From: VRUE01 sp963824705 | GTDB taxonomy: Bacteria > Actinomycetota > Thermoleophilia > Solirubrobacterales > 70-9 | Length of the DNA: 64,000 bases | Assembly: GCA_963824705.1 (NCBI GenBank) | Contig: CAWGQE010000003.1 | Coordinates: 1 to 64,000, forward strand | Reading direction: 5' to 3' | Shown: in pieces, positions 25,986-34,907 of the stretch | Layout: each line of letters starts with the position of its first letter | Numbering within the stretch: the stretch's first letter is position 1 | Made by a program: the position numbers and the translations under genes | The notes under the pieces: generated by a model | Seen by the model: only the letters and a program-made list of their open reading frames with translations | Databases searched by the model: none | Told to the model about the DNA's origin: nothing

Positions 25986-27530
25986 CTATTTGCCCTGTTC
26001 GAAAGTGTGCTGGTAACTCGTCGCCGGACCGCTGCCGTAGATCGGCTGGAAGGGCGCCTGCGGTTCGCAGCCAGGGGCGGGGATCGTTGATGAGCTGTCC
26101 TGGCCGCCGAAGGCGAACTGCTTGAGCCGGTTGAAGAAGTCGGTCGCCTTGGCGACGTCGCCTTCGGTCCTTTCGTTGAATGCTTTTTCGTTCGGAGTAT
26201 TGGAGTCGAGGGTCGCGGTGATTCCTGAGCTGCACTGACGGGTGTCGAAGTTGAGCAGACCCTTGGCCAGGCGGTTGTAGGCGCCCGGCTGGCTATAGGC
26301 GCTGTTTCGGTTAGCCGTCAGTCTTTGGGGATAGGTAGCCAACGAATCGGGGATGAACGGGCCTAGCGCACGCAGGTAGTGAACCTGCGTGCCCTGCGAG
26401 CTTAGGTGAACGGCGTTGAAGGCCGAGGCGCCGTTTCCTAGCAGTCCAGTGACCTCATTTTTGTAAAGGCCAAGTCCAGTGAGAATCGGGTTGAGGTTGC
26501 GTAGGAACGGGTCGAGCGCCCGCAGCAGGACGGGAAAGTCGCCGCGGAGGAATTTGCGCAGGGCGGGGAAGCCGCTGGGGGCGCGGTCGATCACCGTTTC
26601 CAGCCCTTCGAAGAGGCCCTTTGCCTGCGGCGCCAGATTGGAGAAGGCAACCAGGGTCGGCGAGAGCTGCTTGGCCGCCGGGACGAGCTGGCGGAAGAGA
26701 GGATCGGAGTTGAGGGCGAATTCTTTGAGCCGGTTGAAGGTCAGCTTCTGTTCGTCCTCGAAGGTCGGGAAGGCCCGGAACAGCGCTTCGATGTCGCGGT
26801 CGCGAGCGGCGGTCGTCTGGAAGACGGCGTTGGAATTGCGGATCAAGCCGGCCAGCTCACCCTGGCGACCGCGCAGGGCGTGAAGGGCGACGGCGCCGTT
26901 GCTGAAGAGCTGCTTGACCGCGACCCGCTGCGTGTCGAGCACGCGGAAGACCTTGTCGAATTCGGAGAAGAACGGTTCGAGCTCGGCCAGGGCGTTGGAG
27001 AAGGACTGGCCGCGGCCGGCGATCGCGACGGCCCCTTCCTGCATCCATTCCTGGAAGGCTGCGCGCGTGCGCGGATTGAAGGTACGGAAGATCTCATCGA
27101 GCTGCGCCGATTCGGCGACGTTGGCGCTGGAGAGCGTGCCACCGTCGGGCAGCTGGGGGCCGTCGGCGTTGCCGGGGGTCAGTTCGACATAGGTCTCGCC
27201 GAGCAGGGTCTTGGTGCGCAGGATCGCCCGCGTGCCCTGGGGGAGCGGCGCGTACTTGTCGTCGATGTCGAGCGTCGCCTGGGCCTGCTGGCCGTCGGGG
27301 GACTCTTCGATGTTCTGCACTTTGCCGACCGAGACGCCCGAGATCCGCACGTCGGATTGCTGGGCGAGCTGGGTCGCCTCGTTGAAGGGAACCTTGATCT
27401 CGTAAGACTTGGCCTTGAACGGCGTCGGCCCGCCGAAGGTGATCCAGAGGAAGAGCAGGATGCCGAAGCAGGACAGGGCGAAGCCGGCGATTACCAGTAG
27501 CTGCGCGGTGCTTGGGGCTCGCTTGCTCAC
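25986..27530 (-). CDS. Mce-family protein, sixth of operon
   Basis: The 514-residue protein has an N-terminal membrane anchor (LLVIAGFALSCFGILLFLW), an MCE/MlaD domain (about 40-125; VRISGVSVGKVQNIEESPDG, TLLGETYVELTPG) and a long helical region predicted to form a periplasm-spanning needle, ending with two Cys (RQCSSG, PGCEPQ). MCE proteins form lipid-conducting hexamers between membranes. The GTG start overlaps the upstream stop by one base (TAGTG). Last gene of a six-gene block. Confidence 0.9.
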   Translation of the reverse strand: MSKRAPSTAQLLVIAGFALSCFGILLFLWITFGGPTPFKAKSYEIKVPFNEATQLAQQSDVRISGVSVGKVQNIEESPDGQQAQATLDIDDKYAPLPQGTRAILRTKTLLGETYVELTPGNADGPQLPDGGTLSSANVAESAQLDEIFRTFNPRTRAAFQEWMQEGAVAIAGRGQSFSNALAELEPFFSEFDKVFRVLDTQRVAVKQLFSNGAVALHALRGRQGELAGLIRNSNAVFQTTAARDRDIEALFRAFPTFEDEQKLTFNRLKEFALNSDPLFRQLVPAAKQLSPTLVAFSNLAPQAKGLFEGLETVIDRAPSGFPALRKFLRGDFPVLLRALDPFLRNLNPILTGLGLYKNEVTGLLGNGASAFNAVHLSSQGTQVHYLRALGPFIPDSLATYPQRLTANRNSAYSQPGAYNRLAKGLLNFDTRQCSSGITATLDSNTPNEKAFNERTEGDVAKATDFFNRLKQFAFGGQDSSSTIPAPGCEPQAPFQPIYGSGPATSYQHTFEQGK

Positions 27531-28945
27531 TATTCAGATTCCGGGCCGCAGGAAATGGTCGGGAGGGACGGGTCGGGAGGGACCGGGGGAAGTTCCTTTG
27601 GCGCTGGAAGTCGGGCTCCCTGTTGGAACGTCTTCAGATATGGGTGACCAGCGCTGGCGAACCCATTGAGGAGGCTCGAGCCGTTACAGGAGATCATGAC
27701 CAAGCCGCGGCCGATCGGCCCGCCAGCATCGGCCAGGTTGAAGGTTGCGTTGAGATCGTGGTTGAGCCAGGGTAGGTAGAAGAGGAAGCTCTGCCTGCTG
27801 CCCTTCGGCTTGTAGGCAAGCTCGTTGAGGAGGCTGTTGATCGCCCCCAGCGAGGTGCCGAATTCGCTCACCGACGTATTGAGATCCGACGACCCTTCGT
27901 TGAGGTGGGTCAGCACGGGACGAACCTGGCGGGTGAAGGGGCGGATCTGGTCGCGGATCGGCGCCGTCGTCTGCTTGAAGAGCTGCTCGTTGGCCTTGAA
28001 GGCGGGTACCGACGCCTGTGCCTGTGGAATCAGGCCAGTGAGGGCCGGGCGAGCCGCGGTCGAGAACCGGTCGGAGCTTGCCAGCGCCGAGCGCAGGGCG
28101 GTGAGGGTGGAGGGGAACTCGACCAGCGATTCCTGGATCGCCTGCTGCTGATTGGCGAAGTTGCCGAGAGCACCCTTGGAGGCGCTGACGAAACGTTCGA
28201 GGTCGGAGTCGTGGCGGCCCAGTTCGGTCGTCAAGAGGCCGAAGTCGTGGATCACCCGGGCCAGCGCTACGCGGCGTTGGGCGACGGCCCGGTTGAGGTC
28301 GGCGACGTAGTGGGAGAAGGGCTGGAGGCGACGGAAGGCGCCGGAGAGCTGGCGGCCGCGGCCGCCGATGCCCTGGGCGCCGCCGGCGACGAGCAGCTGC
28401 AGATATTGCTGCGTGTCCGTGTCGAGGGTCGAGAGGAAGGCTTCGAACTGGATGCTCGGTTCGGTGCGCGAGAGCGGGAAACGGTAGCCGCTTTCGACGT
28501 GTTCGCCGCCACTGCCGGGTTCGATCTCGACGGTCATGTCGTTGAGGTTGGTTTTCGGGCGCAGCAGCAGGCTGGCGTTGGGATGGATCAGCTTCAGGTA
28601 CTTGGGCTCGATGTCCATGCCGATCACGGCGTGACCGTCTTCGAGGTCGACCGAGGAGATCTTGCCGACCTGGATGCCGGCGATAACCACGGCCTGGCCC
28701 TGGCCAGGGGTGACCGCCTGGGCGTCGCTGAAGTCGGCGCTGAGGTGGACGAAGTCTTCGCCGACAAAGGGCGCCCACGAGGGCAGCGAGGCTTTCTGCT
28801 GGGTGAAGATCCACAGCGTCATCACGATCGCGAGCAGGGTCAGGATGACGATCGCGATCGAGTCTTTGCCGCGACCGCGCGACTGCCGCGAGAGCGAAGC
28901 GCGGAGGTGGCGCAGGCGACTCACTTTGGGCTCCCGCTCACTCAT
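27530..28945 (-). CDS. Mce-family protein, fifth of operon
   Basis: The 471-residue protein starts at ATG 28945, which overlaps the previous stop (ATGA). It has a charged N-tail (SEREPKVSRLRHLRASLSR), one membrane helix (IAIVILTLLAIVMTLWIF), the MCE domain with GQAVVIAGIQVGKISSVDLE and NLNDMTVEIEPGSGG, and a helical C-region with two terminal Cys (MISCNG, TISCGP). The cytoplasmic tail is longer than in its siblings. An open extension upstream to 29101 is within the previous gene. Confidence 0.9.
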   Translation of the reverse strand: MSEREPKVSRLRHLRASLSRQSRGRGKDSIAIVILTLLAIVMTLWIFTQQKASLPSWAPFVGEDFVHLSADFSDAQAVTPGQGQAVVIAGIQVGKISSVDLEDGHAVIGMDIEPKYLKLIHPNASLLLRPKTNLNDMTVEIEPGSGGEHVESGYRFPLSRTEPSIQFEAFLSTLDTDTQQYLQLLVAGGAQGIGGRGRQLSGAFRRLQPFSHYVADLNRAVAQRRVALARVIHDFGLLTTELGRHDSDLERFVSASKGALGNFANQQQAIQESLVEFPSTLTALRSALASSDRFSTAARPALTGLIPQAQASVPAFKANEQLFKQTTAPIRDQIRPFTRQVRPVLTHLNEGSSDLNTSVSEFGTSLGAINSLLNELAYKPKGSRQSFLFYLPWLNHDLNATFNLADAGGPIGRGLVMISCNGSSLLNGFASAGHPYLKTFQQGARLPAPKELPPVPPDPSLPTISCGPESE

Positions 28946-30447
28946 GGACTCACCGCCGTCAGGCTGGGCGCACCGACTTGACCGAGCCTGCCATTGACAT
29001 TGGGCACAGGCTGGGTCGAGCAGCGCACTTCGGGCTTCTTCGGTGGGCGACCGCCCAGTTGGGGCTGTACGCCAAGAGGCGCCGCGATCGTGTGCGCCCA
29101 ATCCTGTTTATCGGTAGTCAGGTTGCCCGATGGATTTTCCTGTTTCACAAGAACGTTCCCGCCGCCGGGCTGGAGGCGCAGATAAGGACCGTTGCCATCG
29201 AAGTTCTGACCCCAGCCAGCGAAATTGGCGAGGTAGTAGAAGAACTCACGGTAGTTGGGCCCGGTCTGAAAGCGATCTTCAATCGTCTCGTTGCCGGTCG
29301 GCACGAAGACCCTGCTGGTGCAGAGGCTGATCCGGTTGCTCTGCGGGATCGTGTTCGCTTTGCCGGCCTGCGCAGCGGCGGAGAGCCCGGGCGCCGATTC
29401 CTGCAACAGCCTGGCGACGCCGCCGGCCTCCTTGCCCGAGAGCAACGGCCTGGCCTGCGCGAGCCACGGTTTCGCCGCGGAGATCAGGGCGGGCAGCTCG
29501 GCGACCGCCGGCCGGAACTCGATCGCCCAGGCGCGCAACGGCGGCAGCGTGCTGTTGAGGCTGGCCAGCGACTTGCGGCCGATCCGCAGCGTCGGCGCCA
29601 GCTGTTCCACCGTCGCCGAGAGGTTCTTCGACTGGGCGGCGAGGGCGCCGGTGAAGGTGTCGAAGTTGACGATCAGACCCTGCAGATCGGCTTCGTGCCT
29701 GGCGAGCGCACCGAAGGCGCGCCCGGTGCCGGCCACCAGACGGGAGAGGTCGCCGGGACTGGTGCCGAGGAGAGCGTTGCTGACCTGGGCGCTGTAGCGA
29801 CCGGCGTCGCCGCCGTATTTGAAGGCGCCGTTGAGGCCTTCGGCGCCGGTCTTGCCCTTCACCTCTGGCAGCTGGGTGGCGTCTTCGGCGGCGGTGGGCT
29901 TGCGGTTGAGCGCCGTTCCGAAGCTCTCCAGCAGGCGGCTGAGGTCGGCGCGCACGGGTGACTGCAGCGCGGTGAGAATCTGGTCGAGCTGGACGCCGGT
30001 CGAGGTGTGGCTGACCGGGATCGTCGCGCCACTGTCCATCTCCGGCGCGCTGGGGCTGCCGGGGTCGAGGTCGATGAAGAAGTTGCCCTCGAGGAAGATC
30101 CGCGGGCGAATGTCGGCGAAGGCGTCGTCGTGGATCGGCCGGCCCTTGCCGTCGACGGTGAAGGTGACCTTGGTGTTATTGCCGTCGCGGCCGACTTCGA
30201 TCACTTTGCCGACGTCGACCCCGGCGATCCGCACCGGCGAGTTGGTCGAGATGTTGACGCCGTTGGAGAAGGTCGCGTTGAGCGTGTAGCCGTAGCCGGT
30301 GAAGGGCACGTGTTTGGTGAAGGCCAGGTAGGGGCCGACGGTGAAGACGAGGATGAAGATCACAGCGATCGCGGCGTTGCTCGGCCGCCACTTGAAGCGA
30401 CTGTCGGTGGCCCCGACCCTGGTATCGCGCTCCGGCAGGCGTCCCAT
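28942..30447 (-). CDS. Mce-family protein, fourth of operon
   Basis: 501 residues: membrane helix (NAAIAVIFILVFTVGPYLAF), MCE domain (SPVRIAGVDVGKVIEVGRDG; FLEGNFFIDLDPGSP), a helical needle region with YSAQVSNALLGTSPGDLSRL, and a C-terminal domain with RISLCTSRVFVPTG and a second Cys near the end (VRCSTQ). It overlaps both neighbours, so the six genes are probably translated as a set. The last 25 residues after the second Cys are variable. Confidence 0.9.
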   Translation of the reverse strand: MGRLPERDTRVGATDSRFKWRPSNAAIAVIFILVFTVGPYLAFTKHVPFTGYGYTLNATFSNGVNISTNSPVRIAGVDVGKVIEVGRDGNNTKVTFTVDGKGRPIHDDAFADIRPRIFLEGNFFIDLDPGSPSAPEMDSGATIPVSHTSTGVQLDQILTALQSPVRADLSRLLESFGTALNRKPTAAEDATQLPEVKGKTGAEGLNGAFKYGGDAGRYSAQVSNALLGTSPGDLSRLVAGTGRAFGALARHEADLQGLIVNFDTFTGALAAQSKNLSATVEQLAPTLRIGRKSLASLNSTLPPLRAWAIEFRPAVAELPALISAAKPWLAQARPLLSGKEAGGVARLLQESAPGLSAAAQAGKANTIPQSNRISLCTSRVFVPTGNETIEDRFQTGPNYREFFYYLANFAGWGQNFDGNGPYLRLQPGGGNVLVKQENPSGNLTTDKQDWAHTIAAPLGVQPQLGGRPPKKPEVRCSTQPVPNVNGRLGQVGAPSLTAVSP

Positions 30448-31847
30448 CAGCCTTCGCCTTCCCGCGTCGTCGTGCCCCAGAGTTCAGACGCGCGGCCGAT
30501 CACGGTCTTGCCTGCCGCATAGCGCTCGTTGCCCGCTTCGCAGGTCCCGTCCTGCCCAGTTTTGGGATACGGGTTGAAGTGGAGATGATTCTTCACCTCG
30601 GGCCCGTTGGCCGGCGCCGATGAAGGAGACACCTCGTTGTTCACTCCGGTTGGCGGCTCATAAGAGATCGCACCCAACCAGTTGCCGTTGCCGTTCGATT
30701 CGCTGAATGCATCGGCGATGTTGTTGAAGACGAGGCTGAGGTAGTTGCAGGTGACCTGGGCGGGGGCGATGTACTTGATCGTCGGAGCCAGCACTTCATT
30801 GGTGTCGGTGAGCAGTTCGAGGCCGTTGAAGACGCCCGCTCCCCCCTGGAAATCGAGCAGCGCTTCGGCCGTCGGGGGCAGCTGCGCGTACAGCGCCGGC
30901 GAGCGGTTGAGAGCGGGGATGCCGGCGCGCAGGGCGGCGTTGATCGTCGGCGAGGTTTCGCCCAGGGCGCGGGCGCCGGGCTTGAGCGCGGTGAAGAAGC
31001 GGCCCGAATCGCGGAAGAAGGGTCGCAGCGCCGGCAGGTCGGCGGTCACCGATTCCAGGGTCGGCGCTCCTTTTTCGATCGTTTCCTGGATGTACGGGCG
31101 GGAGACGCGGGCAAAAGCAGCGAAGGTGCGGTCGAGGGCGACGAACATGCTCGCCTGCTGCTCAGCGACCGGGGCGACCGTGGCCGAGAGGTCCTCGAGC
31201 GCTTCCCAGAAGCCGCCGAAGTTGGTGCTCGGTTCGACCAACGAGCGCAGCACCGGCTGGCCGTGTTCGGCGAAGCTGCGCAGGGCCCCGAGGGCGGCGT
31301 TGATCTGCGGGCCGCGCCCGGCGAAGGCGTTGCCGAAGCCGGCGTTGTTGCGCTGGATCGCCGTGCGGGTTTTTTCGTCGAACATGTCGAAGAACTGGTC
31401 GATGTCGACCGGTTCCGGGCGGGCGGCGGAAAGTGGGATGGTTTCGCCCGCCGCCAGGCCCTTGCGGGAATCGCCGGGGACGATCTGCAGGTACTTGAGG
31501 CCGAGCGGCGATTTGGGTCGGATGATCATCGTCGAGTTGGCCGGGATCGGTTCGGCGCCCTTGTCGAGGCTGAGGTCGAGTTCGGCGGCGATCGCGCCGT
31601 TGCCGATCTGCACCGGCTTGACTTCCTTGACCACGCCCACCCGTGAGCCACCGATCCGCACCTCGTTGCCTTTGACCAGCGCGTTGGCGTTGGGCACCCG
31701 CGCCTTGAGGTTGTAGGTGGAGACGAAGGGAAGGCCGTTGTTGGCGTTGTAGGCGAGGAAGACGGCGACGATCACGACCAGGACCGTGACCGCACCGACG
31801 ATCACCGGGCTGCTCGCGACTCCCTGTATGCCGCCGCGGTTCCTCAT
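30447..31847 (-). CDS. Mce-family protein, third of operon
   Basis: 466 residues: N-terminal helix (VIVGAVTVLVVIVAVFLAY), MCE domain (NEVRIGGSRVGVVKEVKPV, SPLGLKYLQIVPGDS), helical middle, and C-terminal Cys pair (VTCNYLS and GTCEAGN) around NHLHFNPYP. The ATG start overlaps the upstream stop by 4 bp. The MCE glycines (G-S-R-V-G) are intact, so a hexamer-forming role is plausible. Confidence 0.9.
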   Translation of the reverse strand: MRNRGGIQGVASSPVIVGAVTVLVVIVAVFLAYNANNGLPFVSTYNLKARVPNANALVKGNEVRIGGSRVGVVKEVKPVQIGNGAIAAELDLSLDKGAEPIPANSTMIIRPKSPLGLKYLQIVPGDSRKGLAAGETIPLSAARPEPVDIDQFFDMFDEKTRTAIQRNNAGFGNAFAGRGPQINAALGALRSFAEHGQPVLRSLVEPSTNFGGFWEALEDLSATVAPVAEQQASMFVALDRTFAAFARVSRPYIQETIEKGAPTLESVTADLPALRPFFRDSGRFFTALKPGARALGETSPTINAALRAGIPALNRSPALYAQLPPTAEALLDFQGGAGVFNGLELLTDTNEVLAPTIKYIAPAQVTCNYLSLVFNNIADAFSESNGNGNWLGAISYEPPTGVNNEVSPSSAPANGPEVKNHLHFNPYPKTGQDGTCEAGNERYAAGKTVIGRASELWGTTTREGEG

Positions 31848-33361
31848 GGTCCCAGGAGATAGTCGAGGAGGGCACGTTGCGGCGCGGCGGGCTTCGTCTT
31901 GGCGCCGAGTTGCTTGCTTTCGCCGAGGCTCGGGGCGTTGGGCGCAGGTGCCCGTTGGGCGTGGACCGGAGGGGTGACTGCGCTCGCGCTCGCAGCAGTC
32001 CCGCCGCTGTGACCAGCTAGTTCTTCTTGAATCCGCGCAAATGCCGCCGCAGAATCAAAGGCAGACGCCGACGCGCTGGAACCGGGGCCGTTGAAATTCG
32101 CGGAACAACCGCTGGTTGGAGCGGTCGAGTAGAGGTTGCAGTTCGTCAGCGTGACGAGCGTACGTGCAAAGTGACCGTACTGATCGAATTCGTTGCTGGA
32201 CGCGGCACTGTTGTAGATCAGGTCGGCGAGGCCATCGAAGCCCTTCGTCTTCCTGGTGCTGACCAGGAATTGAGCCAGTTCGGTGGTCGGGTCGGCGCCG
32301 CTGGTGGCGAGGTCGCGGAGCTTCAAGACGACCGGATCGGCGGCGCGGAGCTTCGGGCCGGCTACCTCGCCGCTCGCGCCGAGCGACTTCAGGGAGACGG
32401 TCGAAGCGGCCGAGAAGGGAGTCAGGGCGCGGGTCGCCTGGGTCAGGGCCGGGGCGGCCTTGGCCAGCGATTCGGCCACTGGGGTGCCGGCCTTGGAGAA
32501 GTATTCGAAGCTGCCCATCGTCTGGCGCAGCTCACGCAGGAAGGCAGGAAGCTTCTGCAGCGATGCTTCCAGCGCGGGGCCCTTTTCGGTGCTGGCCTGG
32601 GCGGCGGCGCCGGCGTTGGCGAAGAAACCGGCGACGTTGCTGCGCTGCCGCGAGAGCGGGCCGAGGATTTCCTCCGAGTCGGAGGCGAGCCGGGTCAGCT
32701 GGTCGCGCTGAGAGTTGAGGATGCCGAAGACGCGGTCGGCGTCACGCAGCACCGGGTTGGCGCGCTTGACGGCTTCCTCGATGTCTTCGCCGCGGCCGGC
32801 GAGGCCGGCGCCGAGTTCGTTGAGGATCAAGCGAAAGCGCTGCGCGTAGGTCAGCTGGTTGATGTTGTTGATCAGGTCCGGATCGACGCTGGTGCTGTTG
32901 TTCTCCAACGGCAGCAGGTACTGGCCGGCGCCCGGCTTGCCGTCGGGGATCTGCTTCAGTTCCGGGGCGGGCTTGGAGCCCGGGGCGCGCGGCAAGGTGG
33001 GCGTGCAGTCGACGAACTTCTCGCCGATCAGCGACTGCGGCCGGATCAGGCAACTCGCGTCTTTGCGGAAGTCCTGGAAGCCGGGATCTTCGATCTTCAT
33101 CGCGATCACGGCCTTGCCCGGCACCACCTGCGGCTTGCCGTTCTTGTAGCTGTCGACTTCACCCGGCATCGTCACGCCGACCGATTCGATTTCGCCGACG
33201 GTCGCGCCGGCGACCCGCACTTCCTCGCCCGAGACCATGAAGCCACCGCTGTCGAAGATGCCGCGGACGACGTAGCCACCGCTGTTGCCGCCGCCGCCGA
33301 TCAGCACGACGACAACCACGACCGCGACGACCAACCCGATTGCGAGAAGCCCTTTCCTCAT
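31844..33361 (-). CDS. Mce-family protein, second of operon
   Basis: 505 residues with a very N-terminal membrane anchor (LLAIGLVVAVVVVVVLIG), no cytoplasmic tail, and an MCE domain interrupted by a loop (EEVRVAGATVGEIESVGVTM ... SLIGEKFVDCTPTLP) that has extra cysteines. A helical needle follows, then LTNCNLYS and SGCSANF, and a long Ala/Ser/Pro low-complexity tail. The extra MCE-domain insertion distinguishes it from its five siblings. Start overlaps the first gene by 4 bp. Confidence 0.9.
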   Translation of the reverse strand: MRKGLLAIGLVVAVVVVVVLIGGGGNSGGYVVRGIFDSGGFMVSGEEVRVAGATVGEIESVGVTMPGEVDSYKNGKPQVVPGKAVIAMKIEDPGFQDFRKDASCLIRPQSLIGEKFVDCTPTLPRAPGSKPAPELKQIPDGKPGAGQYLLPLENNSTSVDPDLINNINQLTYAQRFRLILNELGAGLAGRGEDIEEAVKRANPVLRDADRVFGILNSQRDQLTRLASDSEEILGPLSRQRSNVAGFFANAGAAAQASTEKGPALEASLQKLPAFLRELRQTMGSFEYFSKAGTPVAESLAKAAPALTQATRALTPFSAASTVSLKSLGASGEVAGPKLRAADPVVLKLRDLATSGADPTTELAQFLVSTRKTKGFDGLADLIYNSAASSNEFDQYGHFARTLVTLTNCNLYSTAPTSGCSANFNGPGSSASASAFDSAAAFARIQEELAGHSGGTAASASAVTPPVHAQRAPAPNAPSLGESKQLGAKTKPAAPQRALLDYLLGP

Positions 33362-34764
33362 GGTCCGGGTGGCGCGTCGGCCGGGTCGCAGGCGGACGAG
33401 GGGCTAACGCCGGAACCGGCGAAGGGCGGTTCGGTGTACGGGTTGGAGTGGTCGGGCGCGGACTGGGTGCCGCCGCCGGGGCAGGGGCGGCGAACGGCGG
33501 CCGAGCTACCAAAGGCGTTGAACTGTTCGCTGGGGGTGATCGGTTCCAGTTTGCTGCTGCCGCTGTTGCGTTTGAACAGATTGAGAATGAATCCAGCGCG
33601 GGCGTAGTGGCCGTTGCCGTCGTAGTAGCCGGTGACCTGGCCGAGCTTGCCGAGGCCGTTGAAGATGTCCGGCGTGTAGGCGCGGGCGAAGTTGAGCGTC
33701 GGCTGGAAGTCGGCAATCGCCTGTTCGGCGTGCGGGAAGGCTCTGGAGGAGCGTTCCTGCACCGCCGGCAGAAAGCCGAGCGTTTCGGCGGAGTCGTTGG
33801 CGAAGCCTTCGCGGTTGACGCTGAGGCGGAGATTCTTGAAGACCGGCACGGCTTTGGAGAGAACCGGGCGCAGTTCGCTCAGGAACGGTGCCAGGTTCTT
33901 GGTCGCCGGCTTCGCCGTTTCGACCAGCGGGTCGAGGTCGTCGAGAGCGGCGCGCAGGTTGACGAAGGTGGTGTTGCTCTGGCGCATGAACGGCGGCAGC
34001 AGCCGCAACGTCTGATCGAGCGCTTCGTTCTTTTCGGCGATCGCCCCAAAGGCGGTGCTGGCGTTGGAGATCGCGCTGGAGAGCTCGGTGCCGCGCTGGG
34101 CGACCGTGGTGGAGAGCTTGCTGGAGCTGACGACGAACCGTTCGAGCAGGCCCTGGTCGGCGTTCAGTTCCCGCGTGAAGGCGGATGCCCGGTTCAGCGC
34201 CGGGCCGAAGTATTTGAAGGTCTGGTTGGCATCCTTGCCGCGGTGGGAGAACTGTTCGGCGCTGCCGCGAATGAACTGGCCCAGGGCACGGCGCACCGGC
34301 GTCGGGAAGGTGTTGAGGAACTGGTCGAGGTCGACCTCGGTCGTGGTCGACCCGAGGCCGAGCGTCGCGCCGTCGTCGAGCGCCGGGCTGCTGTTCGGAC
34401 CGGGGCTGATCGAGATGTAGTGGTTGGCGACGCCGGAGAGCGAGGTGGCGCGGATCACCGCGGTCGTGCCCTCGTGCAGTTCCTGGTCGACGCTGACTTC
34501 GATCTCGGCAAGGTTGTCGTCGGTGAGGCTGATGCTTTCGACCGAGCCGACCGCCGAGCCGCCGATGAGCACCTGGTTGTCGGGCACGAGCTGGGCGGCG
34601 TTCTGGAAGACGAGCTTGTACTTGTGGCCGCCACCGCCACCGAGGAGGACGACAGCGAGGGCGATTACGACGATGGCCAGGGCCGCAATGGCCGCAATTC
34701 GCGCGGGGGTGATCCCCCGGGCTTTCGCCGGGCTTTTCTCCTCGCCTAAGGAATTAGCAGCCAC
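33358..34764 (-). CDS. Mce-family protein, first of operon
   Basis: About 468 residues: a basic tail (EEKSPAKARGITPARIA), membrane helix (AIAALAIVVIALAVVLLGG), MCE domain (NQVLIGGSAVGSVESISLTD; SGVANHYISISPGP), helical needle, and two Cys near the end (RRPCPGG and SACDPAD). GTG 34764 is taken as the start; an open extension to 34842 lacks sequence like the siblings' N-termini. It follows the MmpL gene stop by about 145 bp on the same strand, so the MmpL gene may lead the operon. No YrbE or Mkl genes are nearby. Confidence 0.87.
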   Translation of the reverse strand: MAANSLGEEKSPAKARGITPARIAAIAALAIVVIALAVVLLGGGGGHKYKLVFQNAAQLVPDNQVLIGGSAVGSVESISLTDDNLAEIEVSVDQELHEGTTAVIRATSLSGVANHYISISPGPNSSPALDDGATLGLGSTTTEVDLDQFLNTFPTPVRRALGQFIRGSAEQFSHRGKDANQTFKYFGPALNRASAFTRELNADQGLLERFVVSSSKLSTTVAQRGTELSSAISNASTAFGAIAEKNEALDQTLRLLPPFMRQSNTTFVNLRAALDDLDPLVETAKPATKNLAPFLSELRPVLSKAVPVFKNLRLSVNREGFANDSAETLGFLPAVQERSSRAFPHAEQAIADFQPTLNFARAYTPDIFNGLGKLGQVTGYYDGNGHYARAGFILNLFKRNSGSSKLEPITPSEQFNAFGSSAAVRRPCPGGGTQSAPDHSNPYTEPPFAGSGVSPSSACDPADAPPGP

Positions 34765-34907
34765 GGATCGTCGCTTGCGGTTCCCCCGCCTCCATACCGG
34801 GAAAACAAGCTGCCGAATCGTATCCGAGCGACCAGCCGCCACGCATGCGGCCCTGCCTGGCTTAACTCGAAGTCAACGCGTTGCATCCGGGCATATTTGC
34901 CGACCGG

